Shown here: positions 1 through 7,801 of the stretch, piece by piece | Position numbering within the stretch: position 1 is the first letter of the stretch | How the letters are laid out: each line of letters opens with the position of its first letter | Source of the DNA: JBCCSZ01 sp039199225 | GTDB taxonomy: Bacteria; Bacteroidota; Bacteroidia; Chitinophagales; Saprospiraceae | Length of the DNA stretch: 22,961 bases | Reading direction: 5' to 3' | Assembly: GCA_039199225.1 (NCBI GenBank) | Contig: JBCCSZ010000098.1 | Location: 1 to 22,961 of the forward strand | Program-made: the position numbers and the translations under genes | The notes under the pieces: model-generated | Databases searched by the model: none | What the model was told of the DNA's origin: nothing | Seen by the model: only the letters and a program-made list of their open reading frames with translations

Positions 1-18
1 GCTGCTCGGCGGAGCAGC
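1..18 (-). terminator. Perfect hairpin just after the TonB receptor gene, possible terminator
   Basis: A 7-bp perfect stem, GCTGCTC (1-7) with GAGCAGC (12-18), closes a 4-nt loop. It lies 14 bp past the stop codon of the minus-strand receptor gene, where a terminator would be expected. Any T-tract would fall outside the window, so intrinsic termination cannot be confirmed. Confidence 0.4.
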
Positions 19-32
19 CGTTCGATGAAAGA

Positions 33-2342
33 TTATTTTTTCTGAAAATTGTAAGCTAGGCCGATGTTGATGGCTCTAGGCTCACCGACGCTGTAGCTGT
101 CTCCCCATCGAGAGCGTCGAGCGACTGTGGCGTACAGTTTATCGGAAAGGTTCATGACATTGGACCAGAACTCAAACTGCCGGAAGCGATAACCGATACG
201 GAAATTAAAAATATCGTAGCCATCGTACTTGGCTGAGTTGCCATTGTCCATGTAGTATTCGTCGATGTGTTGCCACTCAAACGCAAGTCGTAAGCCTGGC
301 ACAAAACTAGGCTTGTATGTCAGTTCGGCATTGGCGATCCAGGAGGGTGCCTGTCCCATTTCATTGTCGGAATAATCATTGCCATTTTCGATGTAGTCGA
401 TAAATCTGTGGGAGGCATTTGTACCACTGAATCGCAGTTGCAGCCCATCGATCAATTGCCAATTGATGCCGTATTCAATGCCTCGGTGCTGGGTTTTTCC
501 GGCATTGCGATTTTCTCTGGTACCATCATCTAGGCGAACAGAAATGATTTCATTTTTGCCATCCAATTGGTAAAGGCTTAGGTCGAGCGACACTTTACTC
601 CCCAATTGAAACCAGCCTCCGATTTCAAAGTTGTTGAACTCGGCTGGTTGTAAGACAGGAATTTTTACACCTCTGTAGAGTTCGCTGACTTGTGGAGGCA
701 AAAAGCCTTGGCTGTAATTTGCGTACAGTCCCTTACCTTTGCCTAGTTGGTAGGTCAGTCCTAATTTTGGGGTAAGGGCCGAAAAGTTATCCACATCATC
801 TGGAGCGCCTGAAAAAGCATTTTCATCCAAGTTATTTTTAAAGTCGAAATTCAATTTATCGTAGCGAAGAGCAACTGTAAATTGCAGTTGGTCGGTCAAC
901 TTGATGTCGAAATTGGCATAAGTACCAAAATTTACCAGGTCAACTTTGTAATCTGTTAAAACGCTATCTGTTCTGGTAAAATCAGTGTAAATATTTTCTT
1001 CACTTTTGGTGATGGCGATGTAGTTGGCCTCGAAGGTGTTTGGGCTATTGTCGAGGCTGGTACCGATGGTTAGGTTGGCGCCTCGGAGCAGGTTGAGCGA
1101 TTGCTTGTGCTGAGCAACAAAGCCAAAACTGGTGACGCTGTTGTCGTTGATTTCTCCATGTGCCAAGTTGCGATTTCCGTTGGGATTGCCCCAGGAGGAG
1201 TAATCGTCCCTGACCCTGTAGGAAGGATTTTGCCGAATGGAATTGTCGCGTGCAAAAGCAGCGATGGTTGTCTTACTGTTGTCGTCCCAATAATGGCTGT
1301 AGGTTAGTTTGGTGCGAAGTGCATCAACTGCGCGGTTGGTAAAGGTTTGGCTGCTGGTGTAATCCTGTCCGTAAAAGAAGGAGCTGTCCAGGCTGCCCGT
1401 CATATCAGCATAATAATCGATGTAAGTTGCATCGAAGGTGATGGCATTCTTGTCATTGATCAAATAATCTGCCCGGAAGGTCAGGGCCAATTTGTCAAAG
1501 TCGCTGTGCTCGCGAAAGCCCTCTCTTCTTTCTGCATAATAAGCAGAGACGCCCACACCCAGCTTGCCAAATGTATTGGAAGCATTGAGGTCTATTCGTC
1601 GATAGCCGATGTTGTTACCTTGTAGGCTGATGCGACCGGTAGGGACGGCGGCAGGGCGTAGCGTCACGAAGTTGATGGCACCTCCGATGGCTTCGCTGCC
1701 GTAGGAAGAGGAAGCTGGTCCACGGATGATCTCAATGCGGTTTAATGCAGCCATGTTCATTTCCAGTAGTGCATTGTGATTGAAAACGCCTGTTGGACGG
1801 ATGGGCAGGCCATCTTCCAGGTACAGGAAGAGCCCTTTGTAATTGATGGGCTGACGGATGGCCATGGTGTGTTGTTCATTGCCGAGGTCCACCATATATA
1901 CACCACTAACTTTATTGAGTACTTCATCTAGGCGCGTAGGTTTGCTGTCTTCCAGAAGTTGGGCAGAAATGGTGGATATGGAAATGGGTGCATCGGCGCG
2001 TTCTTGGGCTGCTCGGTTGGCTGAAACGATAATTTGGTTGAGTTCTGAAGGAGAAGGAGCTAGTCGGACAACACCCATCAATTTTTCTGGTACTATTGTG
2101 AGTGTTTTGTATCCGATGTAAGAAATGTAAAATTCCTCGGGTTGCTCTTCCAGGCGAAATTCAAACTGACCGTTGTAGTTGCTAATGGATACCCCTGTTT
2201 GGCTTGTCGAAATAGTCGCTCCGACCAATGGTTCGGATGTTTTTCCATCGATGATGGTTCCAGTGTAAAGCTGTTGAGCTATTGAGTTGTTGCTGAGGTA
2301 AAGACACAGTAATAGTAGAAATATATTTTTGTACTTCATCAT
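33..2342 (-). CDS. TonB-dependent outer-membrane receptor with N-terminal carboxypeptidase-like domain
   Basis: Outer-membrane active transporter, 769 residues from the chosen start. A signal peptide (about residues 1-23, ending SIAQ) is followed by a CarboxypepD_reg-like beta-sandwich (GTIIDGKTSEPLVGATI through the SYIGY motif), which is typical of Bacteroidota receptors. A plug domain follows (VSANRAAQERADAPIS, then RGPASSSYGSEAIGGAINFVT), and then a long beta-barrel. The C-terminus is a barrel strand (INIGLAYNFQKK) ending in an aromatic-rich motif. The frame is open 17 codons further upstream, but a hydrophobic signal peptide begins exactly at the Met-Met pair at 2342, so that start is preferred. 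An AGGAGG lies 17 nt upstream, rather far for a ribosome site. The substrate cannot be read from sequence; the adjacent small Cys-motif protein suggests metal or metal-chelate uptake, which is inference. Confidence 0.93.
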   Translation of the reverse strand: MMKYKNIFLLLLCLYLSNNSIAQQLYTGTIIDGKTSEPLVGATISTSQTGVSISNYNGQFEFRLEEQPEEFYISYIGYKTLTIVPEKLMGVVRLAPSPSELNQIIVSANRAAQERADAPISISTISAQLLEDSKPTRLDEVLNKVSGVYMVDLGNEQHTMAIRQPINYKGLFLYLEDGLPIRPTGVFNHNALLEMNMAALNRIEIIRGPASSSYGSEAIGGAINFVTLRPAAVPTGRISLQGNNIGYRRIDLNASNTFGKLGVGVSAYYAERREGFREHSDFDKLALTFRADYLINDKNAITFDATYIDYYADMTGSLDSSFFYGQDYTSSQTFTNRAVDALRTKLTYSHYWDDNSKTTIAAFARDNSIRQNPSYRVRDDYSSWGNPNGNRNLAHGEINDNSVTSFGFVAQHKQSLNLLRGANLTIGTSLDNSPNTFEANYIAITKSEENIYTDFTRTDSVLTDYKVDLVNFGTYANFDIKLTDQLQFTVALRYDKLNFDFKNNLDENAFSGAPDDVDNFSALTPKLGLTYQLGKGKGLYANYSQGFLPPQVSELYRGVKIPVLQPAEFNNFEIGGWFQLGSKVSLDLSLYQLDGKNEIISVRLDDGTRENRNAGKTQHRGIEYGINWQLIDGLQLRFSGTNASHRFIDYIENGNDYSDNEMGQAPSWIANAELTYKPSFVPGLRLAFEWQHIDEYYMDNGNSAKYDGYDIFNFRIGYRFRQFEFWSNVMNLSDKLYATVARRSRWGDSYSVGEPRAINIGLAYNFQKK

Positions 2343-2450
2343 TTTAAATGTTTGAAATGCCTCCTGACAAAAGGCATTGAATGGCCGGCCCAATCGAAAT
2401 GGATTGAGCTACAAATAGGACATGAGGTTGAAGAGCATTGTCGTGATAAG

Positions 2451-2469
2451 AGCCTACGGTTTATAGGCT
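2451..2469 (-). repeat. Hairpin between the Cys-motif gene and the receptor gene
   Basis: Inverted repeat AGCCTA-N7-TAGGCT in the 325-bp gap between the 125-residue Cys-motif gene and the receptor gene. It could attenuate or end the upstream transcript, but there is no convincing T-tract on the minus strand. The rest of this gap holds a 13-bp palindrome at 2577-2589 and no coding signal that I can support. Confidence 0.35.
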
Positions 2470-2576
2470 ACAATCTCCATCAATGCGATGAATAGATTTT
2501 TTATTTGATGATTGCTGATCATGCATTGACTACCTTGTTTCAGGTGTGACTTTGCTGGAAAGCTGCATAGTGCATC

Positions 2577-2589
2577 GCATTAATAATGC
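2577..2589. promoter_or_regulatory. 13-bp perfect palindrome, possible operator
   Basis: GCATTA-A-TAATGC is a perfect odd palindrome in the gap upstream of the TonB receptor gene and downstream of the Cys-motif gene. Its size and position fit a regulator binding site controlling the receptor. The cognate regulator is unknown, and in AT-rich DNA a 13-bp palindrome can occur by chance. Confidence 0.3.
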
Positions 2590-2667
2590 TTACGCCAATT
2601 GATCATCAGCCGCTACACAGCAGTCAATAAATCACCACAAGAAAGAAAATGCGAGATGGAAATTGTA

Positions 2668-3045
2668 TTAGGCACGTGGAGGGTGAAAAATGCCTTTTAC
2701 GATCGGCCGAGAAATGTAATCTTTGAAGAAAAAACTAGAAGTACTTCGATTGGATGTTAACGATTCTTTTGAGATGGAGTTGTATTGCTTGTTGCAATAT
2801 TGAATGTCTTTCTTATCGGAAATTCTCAGTGGAATTTTTTCTTTCTCCTCCTCTTGGATTTGAAGTTTGCTGTTGACGTAGCACATGGCCTGGCACTGCA
2901 ACTCCGGCCTTTCTTTATTGATGCAAAACAGCTCTGTCATGTAGGCTTTATTCAATTGGTAATAAGCCATTAGTCCAAAGCGATCGAACACTTGGATGCT
3001 TACCAAAAGTATTAATAATGCTATGACGATATTTTTAAGCATCAT
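2668..3045 (-). CDS. Small membrane-anchored protein with a Cys-rich motif, upstream of TonB receptor
   Basis: A 125-residue protein whose function is not established. Residues 3-25 form a hydrophobic N-terminal helix that may be an uncleaved anchor or signal peptide. After it comes a stretch with Cys at FCINKERPELQCQAMCYVNSKL (C-x9-C-x3-C), then a charged EEEKEKI segment and a polar tail. I recall similar short proteins with an anchor plus a C..C..C pattern next to TonB-dependent receptors in Bacteroidota; I infer an accessory role in metal handling or oxidative folding in the periplasm. It sits upstream of the receptor on the same strand (325-bp gap) and is divergent from padR. Two ATGs in tandem (3045 and 3042) are possible starts. 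A TAATTTTG box ends only 1 nt before the first ATG, but no TTTG lies at the right distance. Confidence 0.75.
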   Translation of the reverse strand: MMLKNIVIALLILLVSIQVFDRFGLMAYYQLNKAYMTELFCINKERPELQCQAMCYVNSKLQIQEEEKEKIPLRISDKKDIQYCNKQYNSISKESLTSNRSTSSFFFKDYISRPIVKGIFHPPRA

Positions 3046-3151
3046 TCAAAATTACCAATAAAAGTTGATTCATGTGGGCATTTTATTCATCCTTTATAGC
3101 ATTTTGAATAAAATGACTCTTTCATGGCTTTTTGGTCAAACCATCAAAATA

Positions 3152-3170
3152 TACCTAAATTTCTTAGGTA
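3152..3170. promoter_or_regulatory. Putative PadR operator 1
   Basis: Inverted repeat TACCTAA-N5-TTAGGTA upstream of the padR start. It has the same arms and the same 5-nt spacer as the second copy at 3179-3199, with centres 28 bp apart. PadR proteins usually repress their own genes through such dyads, so autoregulation is inferred. Confidence 0.75.
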
Positions 3171-3173
3171 AAC

Positions 3174-3204
3174 TTTGGATACCTAAAAATCTTAGGTATA
3201 TTGT
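3174..3204 (+). promoter_or_regulatory. padR promoter, Bacteroidota type, with operator in the spacer
   Basis: TTTG at 3174-3177, a 19-nt spacer, then TATATTGT at 3197-3204. This fits the Bacteroidota -33/-7 consensus (TTTG, about 20 nt, TAnnTTTG) apart from one shift in the -7 box. The spacer is almost filled by operator 2, so bound repressor would block the promoter. The predicted transcription start falls at or near the padR ATG (3208), which suggests a leaderless or almost leaderless mRNA. Confidence 0.55.
3179..3199. promoter_or_regulatory. Putative PadR operator 2
   Basis: Perfect 8-bp arms ATACCTAA and TTAGGTAT around a 5-nt centre. It repeats operator 1 and lies between the -33 and -7 boxes of the padR promoter, ending 8 bp before the ATG. 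Two equally built dyads this close together are strong evidence for a dedicated binding site, most simply of the adjacent PadR protein. Confidence 0.8.
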
Positions 3205-3207
3205 GCC

Positions 3208-3552
3208 ATGTTTTCAAAAGAATTGCTCAAAGGAACGCTCAAGACTATTGTCCTCAAGTTATTGGCAGACAAGGGGCGGATGTATGGCTACGAAATTACA
3301 CAGTACGTCAAAATGCAATCCGAAGGTCGGTTGGTACTCACAGAAGGTGCCTTGTATCCGACGCTGCACAAGTTGGAAAAGGAGGGCTTGGTACGAGCAG
3401 AGCGCCAGCAAGTAGGCAAGCGGATGCGAAAGTATTACCACCTCACACTGGCTGGAGAAAAGGCGTCCAACAGCCGAATGGCAGAATTCGAAGAATTTTT
3501 GCAGGTTATGCACTTGATCATTCACCCCAAACCACAGGGAGATGGCTCTTGA
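3208..3552 (+). CDS. PadR family transcriptional repressor
   Basis: A 114-residue DNA-binding protein. The N-terminal winged helix has the family hallmarks: ELLKGTLKTIVLKLLA at residues 4-19, the MYGYEI motif at 25-30, LTEGALYPTLHKLEKEGLV at about 44-62, and the wing R-KYYHLT near 74-80. A short C-terminal helix would give dimer contact. The start at 3208 is set by the family alignment; the upstream extensions in frame are not conserved-looking. It overlaps the next gene by 11 bp, so translation of the two is probably coupled. Two matching palindromes lie in its promoter, suggesting autorepression that also controls the peptidase gene. PadR effectors are often small hydrophobic compounds or envelope stress signals; the ligand here is unknown. 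Confidence 0.93.
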   Translation: MFSKELLKGTLKTIVLKLLADKGRMYGYEITQYVKMQSEGRLVLTEGALYPTLHKLEKEGLVRAERQQVGKRMRKYYHLTLAGEKASNSRMAEFEEFLQVMHLIIHPKPQGDGS

Positions 3553-4333
3553 ATTGACACACCAACAGTTACAATATATTAAAGGCCGTTTATCGGATGA
3601 GGGCCTGCACTTTAATCCATTGGAGGAAGAACTCCTGGACCACCTGTGCTGTGCCGTTGAAGAGAAAATGGCCAGCGGTACTGATTTTTATGTTGCTTGC
3701 GAGGAGGCGATTTCCGCCTTCGGAAAAGATGGAATTCAAAAGCTTCAATTACAAACTATTCGCTTAATTAATCAAAAATCGCAACGCATGAAAATTATTT
3801 CTTTAGCTACTATTATTTTTTTTGGTGGGCTTTTAACCAACCAGCTCTTACAGTCTCCTACAGTAGCGGAGGAGAAAGAGGAGGTAGAAATTGCCATCTT
3901 TGAAACAGACAAAATCCTGGACCAACAGGAAAATGATCCACCCAGCATTCAACCACTCAAAGGGCAACTCAAGGTGAGTTCTGCTTTTGGTATGCGCAAG
4001 CATCCAGTCTCCAAGAAAAAGAGATTGCACAAAGGAATTGACCTTAGAGCCTCAAAGGGAACCCCTGTCCTGGCAACTGCTTCTGGTACGGTCAGCAAGG
4101 TACGCCACCACAAAAGAGGCTGGGGTAAACACATTTACATCAAACACGATGACACTTACACAACCTTTTACGCCCATTTGTCAGAGATTAAAGTGGCCGA
4201 AGGGCAGCAAATCAACAAGGGTACGGTCATCGGGCTGGTTGGCAATAGTGGCGTATCTACCGCACCTCATTTGCACTATGGTGTACTCAAGGATGGTCAG
4301 GCTATAGACCCGGCTCCCTTTCTGAATCCCTGA
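3542..4333 (+). CDS. Membrane-anchored M23 (LytM-type) peptidase with PadR-associated N-terminal domain
   Basis: A 263-residue protein. Residues 1-80 form a helical cytoplasmic domain with PLEEELLDHLCCAVEEKM and FYVACEEAISAFG, the pattern of the 'prefix' domain found at the front of PadR-linked membrane proteins in Bacteroidota. Residues 83-103 make one transmembrane helix, followed by an acidic linker. Residues 143-263 are an M23 domain with H163-x3-D167 and H243-x-H245 as the expected zinc set, plus catalytic H212 in the FYAHLS strand. All key residues are present, so it should be an active peptidoglycan endopeptidase facing the periplasm. The gene overlaps padR by 11 bp. An orientation with the N-terminal domain in the cytosol and the M23 domain outside is inferred from the single helix. 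Confidence 0.9.
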   Translation: MALELTHQQLQYIKGRLSDEGLHFNPLEEELLDHLCCAVEEKMASGTDFYVACEEAISAFGKDGIQKLQLQTIRLINQKSQRMKIISLATIIFFGGLLTNQLLQSPTVAEEKEEVEIAIFETDKILDQQENDPPSIQPLKGQLKVSSAFGMRKHPVSKKKRLHKGIDLRASKGTPVLATASGTVSKVRHHKRGWGKHIYIKHDDTYTTFYAHLSEIKVAEGQQINKGTVIGLVGNSGVSTAPHLHYGVLKDGQAIDPAPFLNP

Positions 4334-4438
4334 TTTATCGAGCTGCTGCAAAAGCACCGGTGAGTTGCACCCTTCACCAACAGATAAGCTTGAAGGTTTC
4401 CCTCAAAGACAAAATATAATTTCATCTTTTTATGTGTA

Positions 4439-4468
4439 GGCTGTATCGATTCTTCGGTACGGCCTTTT
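4439..4468 (+). terminator. Rho-independent terminator of the padR-M23 operon
   Basis: A 10-bp stem (4439-4448 with 4455-4464, two G-U pairs) closes the loop ATTCTT and is followed by TTTT at 4465-4468. It lies about 105 bp after the M23 stop codon and before uvrA. The remaining 4469-4632 region holds a TAATTTTG box at 4539-4546, the best candidate -7 element for uvrA, but no clear TTTG at the right distance. Confidence 0.65.
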
Positions 4469-4632
4469 GGCTAAACCAATTACATACTTTGCTTGTTGCA
4501 ATCCTAGAAATTCATTAGGCCAAGACCTATTCTTTTGGTAATTTTGCGCGTTCCTTTCTGGCCACATTGGCACAATAGGGGGACAGCATAAATGGGAATC
4601 CTCCAACAGCAGCGATCCAACGAAAATTGCAC

Positions 4633-7512
4633 ATGGCAAAAAAGAAAAATGCATCCCTCAACGGGAACGGGCAGACCGTCAATGATCAGATTGAGGTGAT
4701 AGGTGCTCGCGTTCACAATTTGAAAGACATTGATGTCTCCATTCCCCGCAACAAGTTTGTGGTCATTACAGGAATCAGTGGCAGCGGTAAGTCTTCCCTG
4801 GCTTTCGATACGATCTATGCGGAAGGGCAGCGGCGCTACATGGAAACCTTTACGTCCTACGCTCGTCAGTTTATTGGCGAAATGGAGCGGCCGGATGTAG
4901 AGAAGATTTCCGGCCTCAGCCCTGTCATTTCCATCGAACAGAAAACCACCAGCAAGAATCCTCGCTCGACCGTTGGAACGGTAACGGAAATTTATGATTT
5001 TTTGCGCTTGTTGTTTGCTCGGATTGGAGAGGCTTATTCTTACAATACTGGCGAAAAAATGGTCCGTTACAACGAGGATCAAATGGTGGAACACATCTAC
5101 TCGCACTTTGCTTCCCGCAAAATCTTGCTGCTGGCTCCTTTGGTGCGTGGTCGCAAAGGGCATTATCGCGAACTCTTCGACCAGGTGCGCAAACAAGGCT
5201 ACACCAAGGTGCGCGTGGATGGGACCGTGCTGGACATTACCCCTGGCTTGCAAGTAGACAGATATAAGGTACACGATATAGAGGTGGTCATTGATCGCCT
5301 GAAGGTGGATAAGGAGCGCAAAGAGCGCATTTCGGCTTCCTTGCAAACAGCGCTCAAGATGGGCAACGGCCTAATTATGGTCATGGACCACAACAGTGGC
5401 GAGGTGTTCCCCTACAGCAAGCATCTGATGGACCCTAGCACAGGACTTTCCTACGAAGTACCTTCACCCAATACTTTTTCGTTCAACTCCCCCTATGGTG
5501 CCTGCCCCCATTGTAAGGGCTTGGGCAAAACCCATACGGTGGATATGGAACGGGTTATTCCGGATGATTCCAAATCCATCAATGATGTAGGGATTGTCCC
5601 TTTTGGGGAGGTACGAGACAATATGACCTTCAAGCAGTTGCGGAGCATTGCGCGTCGCTACAAATTCTCTTTTGCCACACCAATCAAGAAGATTCCTGCC
5701 AAGGCGTTGAATACCATCTTGTATGGTGGAGACGATAGTTTCAGTGTGAACTTGCGCAACAGCAAGCACGATTTTACCTACAATCTGGCGCAAGAAGGAT
5801 TGGTCAACATGCTCATCCGCTGGTACAAGGATTCGACTTCTGAGAAAATCCGCTCTTGGGCGGAGGAATTTATGACCATCATCACCTGCCCGGAATGTAA
5901 TGGTTACCGACTGAAGAAGGAATCCCTTTACTTTCGCCTCAATGGGTGCCACATCGGTCAGCTGGCTGAGATGGATGTATCCGAGCTGTTCGTTTGGATG
6001 AAAGATTTGGAAAAACACTTGACCAAGCGGCAAAAGTTGATCGGGAAAGATGTCCTGAAGGAAATTCGTTTGCGACTGGGCTTTTTGCTGCATGTTGGTT
6101 TGGATTATTTGACCTTAAATCGGCCAGCCAGAACCTTGTCCGGAGGGGAATCGCAGCGCATTCGATTGGCTACGCAAATCGGCTCTCAGCTAACTGGCAT
6201 TACCTACATATTGGACGAACCGAGCATTGGTTTGCACCAGCGCGATAATCAGAAATTGATCGAAGCACTGCGGGAGCTCTCGGATATTGGTAATACGGTA
6301 TTGGTTGTCGAGCACGATAAAGACATCATGTTGGCTTCCGACTATTTGATCGATATGGGACCGGGGGCTGGTAAGCACGGTGGAGAGCTGGTTGGTCAGG
6401 GGCGGCCGGAAGTCTTTGTAACCAATGATACCTTGACCTCTGTTTATTTGAACAACAAGCGGCGTATAGAATTGCCGGCGGAGCGTCGAAAAGGCAATGG
6501 CAACTTCCTTCGCCTGGATGGGGCCAGTGGCAACAATCTCAAGGATGTGAGCATTCAGATTCCCCTGGGAACTTTTACCTGTATCACAGGTGTCTCTGGC
6601 AGTGGTAAGTCGACCCTGGTCAATGAAACCCTATATCCCATTCTTAGGCAGCATTTCTATCGGAGCCAGAAAAAGCCGATGACTTATACACAGTTGGAGG
6701 GGCTGGAACATCTGGACAAGGTCATTGAGATTGATCAGTCGCCCATCGGTCGGACGCCTCGTTCCAATCCGGCGACCTACATTGGCGTATTTACCGACAT
6801 CCGGAAGATATTTTCCAATTTGCCAGAAGCAAAGATTCGAGGATACAAACCTGGGCGTTTTTCTTTTAATGTCAAAGGAGGGCGCTGCGACGTCTGTGAG
6901 GGGTCTGGAAAACGCATCATCGAGATGAATTTCTTGCCAGATGTGCAGGTGGATTGTGAGCGGTGCTTGGGCAAACGCTACAATCGGGAAACGCTGGAAA
7001 TTTTGTACAAGGGAAAATCCATCAGTGATGTACTAGATATGACTGTCGAGGAAGCTACGGCCTTTTTTGAGCCCATTCCGAACATCTATCGCAAGCTCAA
7101 GACCCTCAAGGATGTGGGTTTGGGTTACATTACCCTTGGGCAGCAGGCAACGACCTTGTCGGGGGGGGAAGCGCAGCGGGTCAAACTGTCGGAAGAACTT
7201 TCCAAGCGAGATACCGGAAATACGATGTATATTCTAGACGAGCCAACAACCGGCCTGCATTTTGAGGACATTCGTCAATTGCTCAATGTATTGAATAAGC
7301 TTGTAGAAAAAGGCAATACTGTTGTAGTTATCGAGCACAACATGGACGTCATTAAAATGGCTGATTACATCATCGATATGGGGCCGGAGGGTGGACATCG
7401 GGGCGGTACGGTCGTTTGCACTGGAACGCCTGAGCAGGTGGCGAAAAAGAAACAAAGCTACACAGGTAAATTCCTGAAGCCTGAATTGGAATTGGCCATG
7501 GCGGAGTCTTAG
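4633..7512 (+). CDS. uvrA: Excinuclease ABC subunit A (UvrA)
   Basis: The damage-recognition ATPase of nucleotide excision repair, 959 residues. It has two ABC modules: Walker A 1 at 47-54 (GISGSGKS) with signature LSGGESQR at 502, and Walker A 2 at 653-660 (GVSGSGKS) with signature LSGGEAQR at 842. Each is followed by an ILDEP Walker B. Zinc-binding pairs are C291/C294 with C419/C422, and C752/C755 with C775/C778. The region from about 110 to 240 that contacts UvrB is present, so this is the full UvrA1 type rather than the shorter UvrA2. The frame is open two codons earlier at a TTG (4627), but the ATG at 4633 gives the usual MAKKK-type start. A small zinc-ribbon gene follows after 43 bp. 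Confidence 0.97.
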   Translation: MAKKKNASLNGNGQTVNDQIEVIGARVHNLKDIDVSIPRNKFVVITGISGSGKSSLAFDTIYAEGQRRYMETFTSYARQFIGEMERPDVEKISGLSPVISIEQKTTSKNPRSTVGTVTEIYDFLRLLFARIGEAYSYNTGEKMVRYNEDQMVEHIYSHFASRKILLLAPLVRGRKGHYRELFDQVRKQGYTKVRVDGTVLDITPGLQVDRYKVHDIEVVIDRLKVDKERKERISASLQTALKMGNGLIMVMDHNSGEVFPYSKHLMDPSTGLSYEVPSPNTFSFNSPYGACPHCKGLGKTHTVDMERVIPDDSKSINDVGIVPFGEVRDNMTFKQLRSIARRYKFSFATPIKKIPAKALNTILYGGDDSFSVNLRNSKHDFTYNLAQEGLVNMLIRWYKDSTSEKIRSWAEEFMTIITCPECNGYRLKKESLYFRLNGCHIGQLAEMDVSELFVWMKDLEKHLTKRQKLIGKDVLKEIRLRLGFLLHVGLDYLTLNRPARTLSGGESQRIRLATQIGSQLTGITYILDEPSIGLHQRDNQKLIEALRELSDIGNTVLVVEHDKDIMLASDYLIDMGPGAGKHGGELVGQGRPEVFVTNDTLTSVYLNNKRRIELPAERRKGNGNFLRLDGASGNNLKDVSIQIPLGTFTCITGVSGSGKSTLVNETLYPILRQHFYRSQKKPMTYTQLEGLEHLDKVIEIDQSPIGRTPRSNPATYIGVFTDIRKIFSNLPEAKIRGYKPGRFSFNVKGGRCDVCEGSGKRIIEMNFLPDVQVDCERCLGKRYNRETLEILYKGKSISDVLDMTVEEATAFFEPIPNIYRKLKTLKDVGLGYITLGQQATTLSGGEAQRVKLSEELSKRDTGNTMYILDEPTTGLHFEDIRQLLNVLNKLVEKGNTVVVIEHNMDVIKMADYIIDMGPEGGHRGGTVVCTGTPEQVAKKKQSYTGKFLKPELELAMAES

Positions 7513-7555
7513 GAACTGCGTCTCTGCGGATAACAAGTCTAAAAACCAACAGTCT

Positions 7556-7801
7556 ATGCGTTATACTCTCAGATGCCCAAAGTGTGATTCCAAGAATGTT
7601 GTCGAAGTCATTGGGGCAAATATAAACCAGCAGCAAAAAATTCCATTGACAAAGTGGAGCATGAGGAGTGCGACCTTGGATCGCTACATCTGTGCGGACT
7701 GTGGCTATACAGAAGAATATGTACAATTGACGGATACATTTAAGAAATGGGCAAGGAAGAGGCTCAACGAGCAGGAGCGACGCTACGACGATTATGTCTG
7801 A
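7556..7801 (+). CDS. Small zinc-ribbon protein
   Basis: An 81-residue protein with two CxxC knuckles: CPKC at residues 7-10 and CADC at about 46-49, 35 residues apart. The second is followed by GYTEEY, as in many single zinc-ribbon folds. The C-terminus is basic and helical (FKKWARKRLNEQERRYDDYV). No known function can be assigned; similar short ribbons are often annotated as hypothetical proteins. It begins 43 bp after the uvrA stop on the same strand, with no terminator between, so co-transcription with uvrA is likely. Nucleic-acid or protein binding is a guess. Confidence 0.8.
   Translation: MRYTLRCPKCDSKNVVEVIGANINQQQKIPLTKWSMRSATLDRYICADCGYTEEYVQLTDTFKKWARKRLNEQERRYDDYV

Noticed and set aside
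3047..3054. TAATTTTG as promoter of the Cys-motif gene.
   Set aside because: The box matches the -7 consensus but ends 1 nt before the ATG and has no TTTG at 19-21 nt, so it is not listed as a promoter.
3065..3557. Open plus-strand frames overlapping padR in the other two phases.
   Set aside because: They overlap the operators or the well-defined PadR frame and have no domain character.
4504..5346. A 280-codon open frame antisense to the start of uvrA.
   Set aside because: It lies opposite a certain gene, has no start context or recognisable domain, and several other long antisense frames occur along uvrA for the same codon-usage reason.
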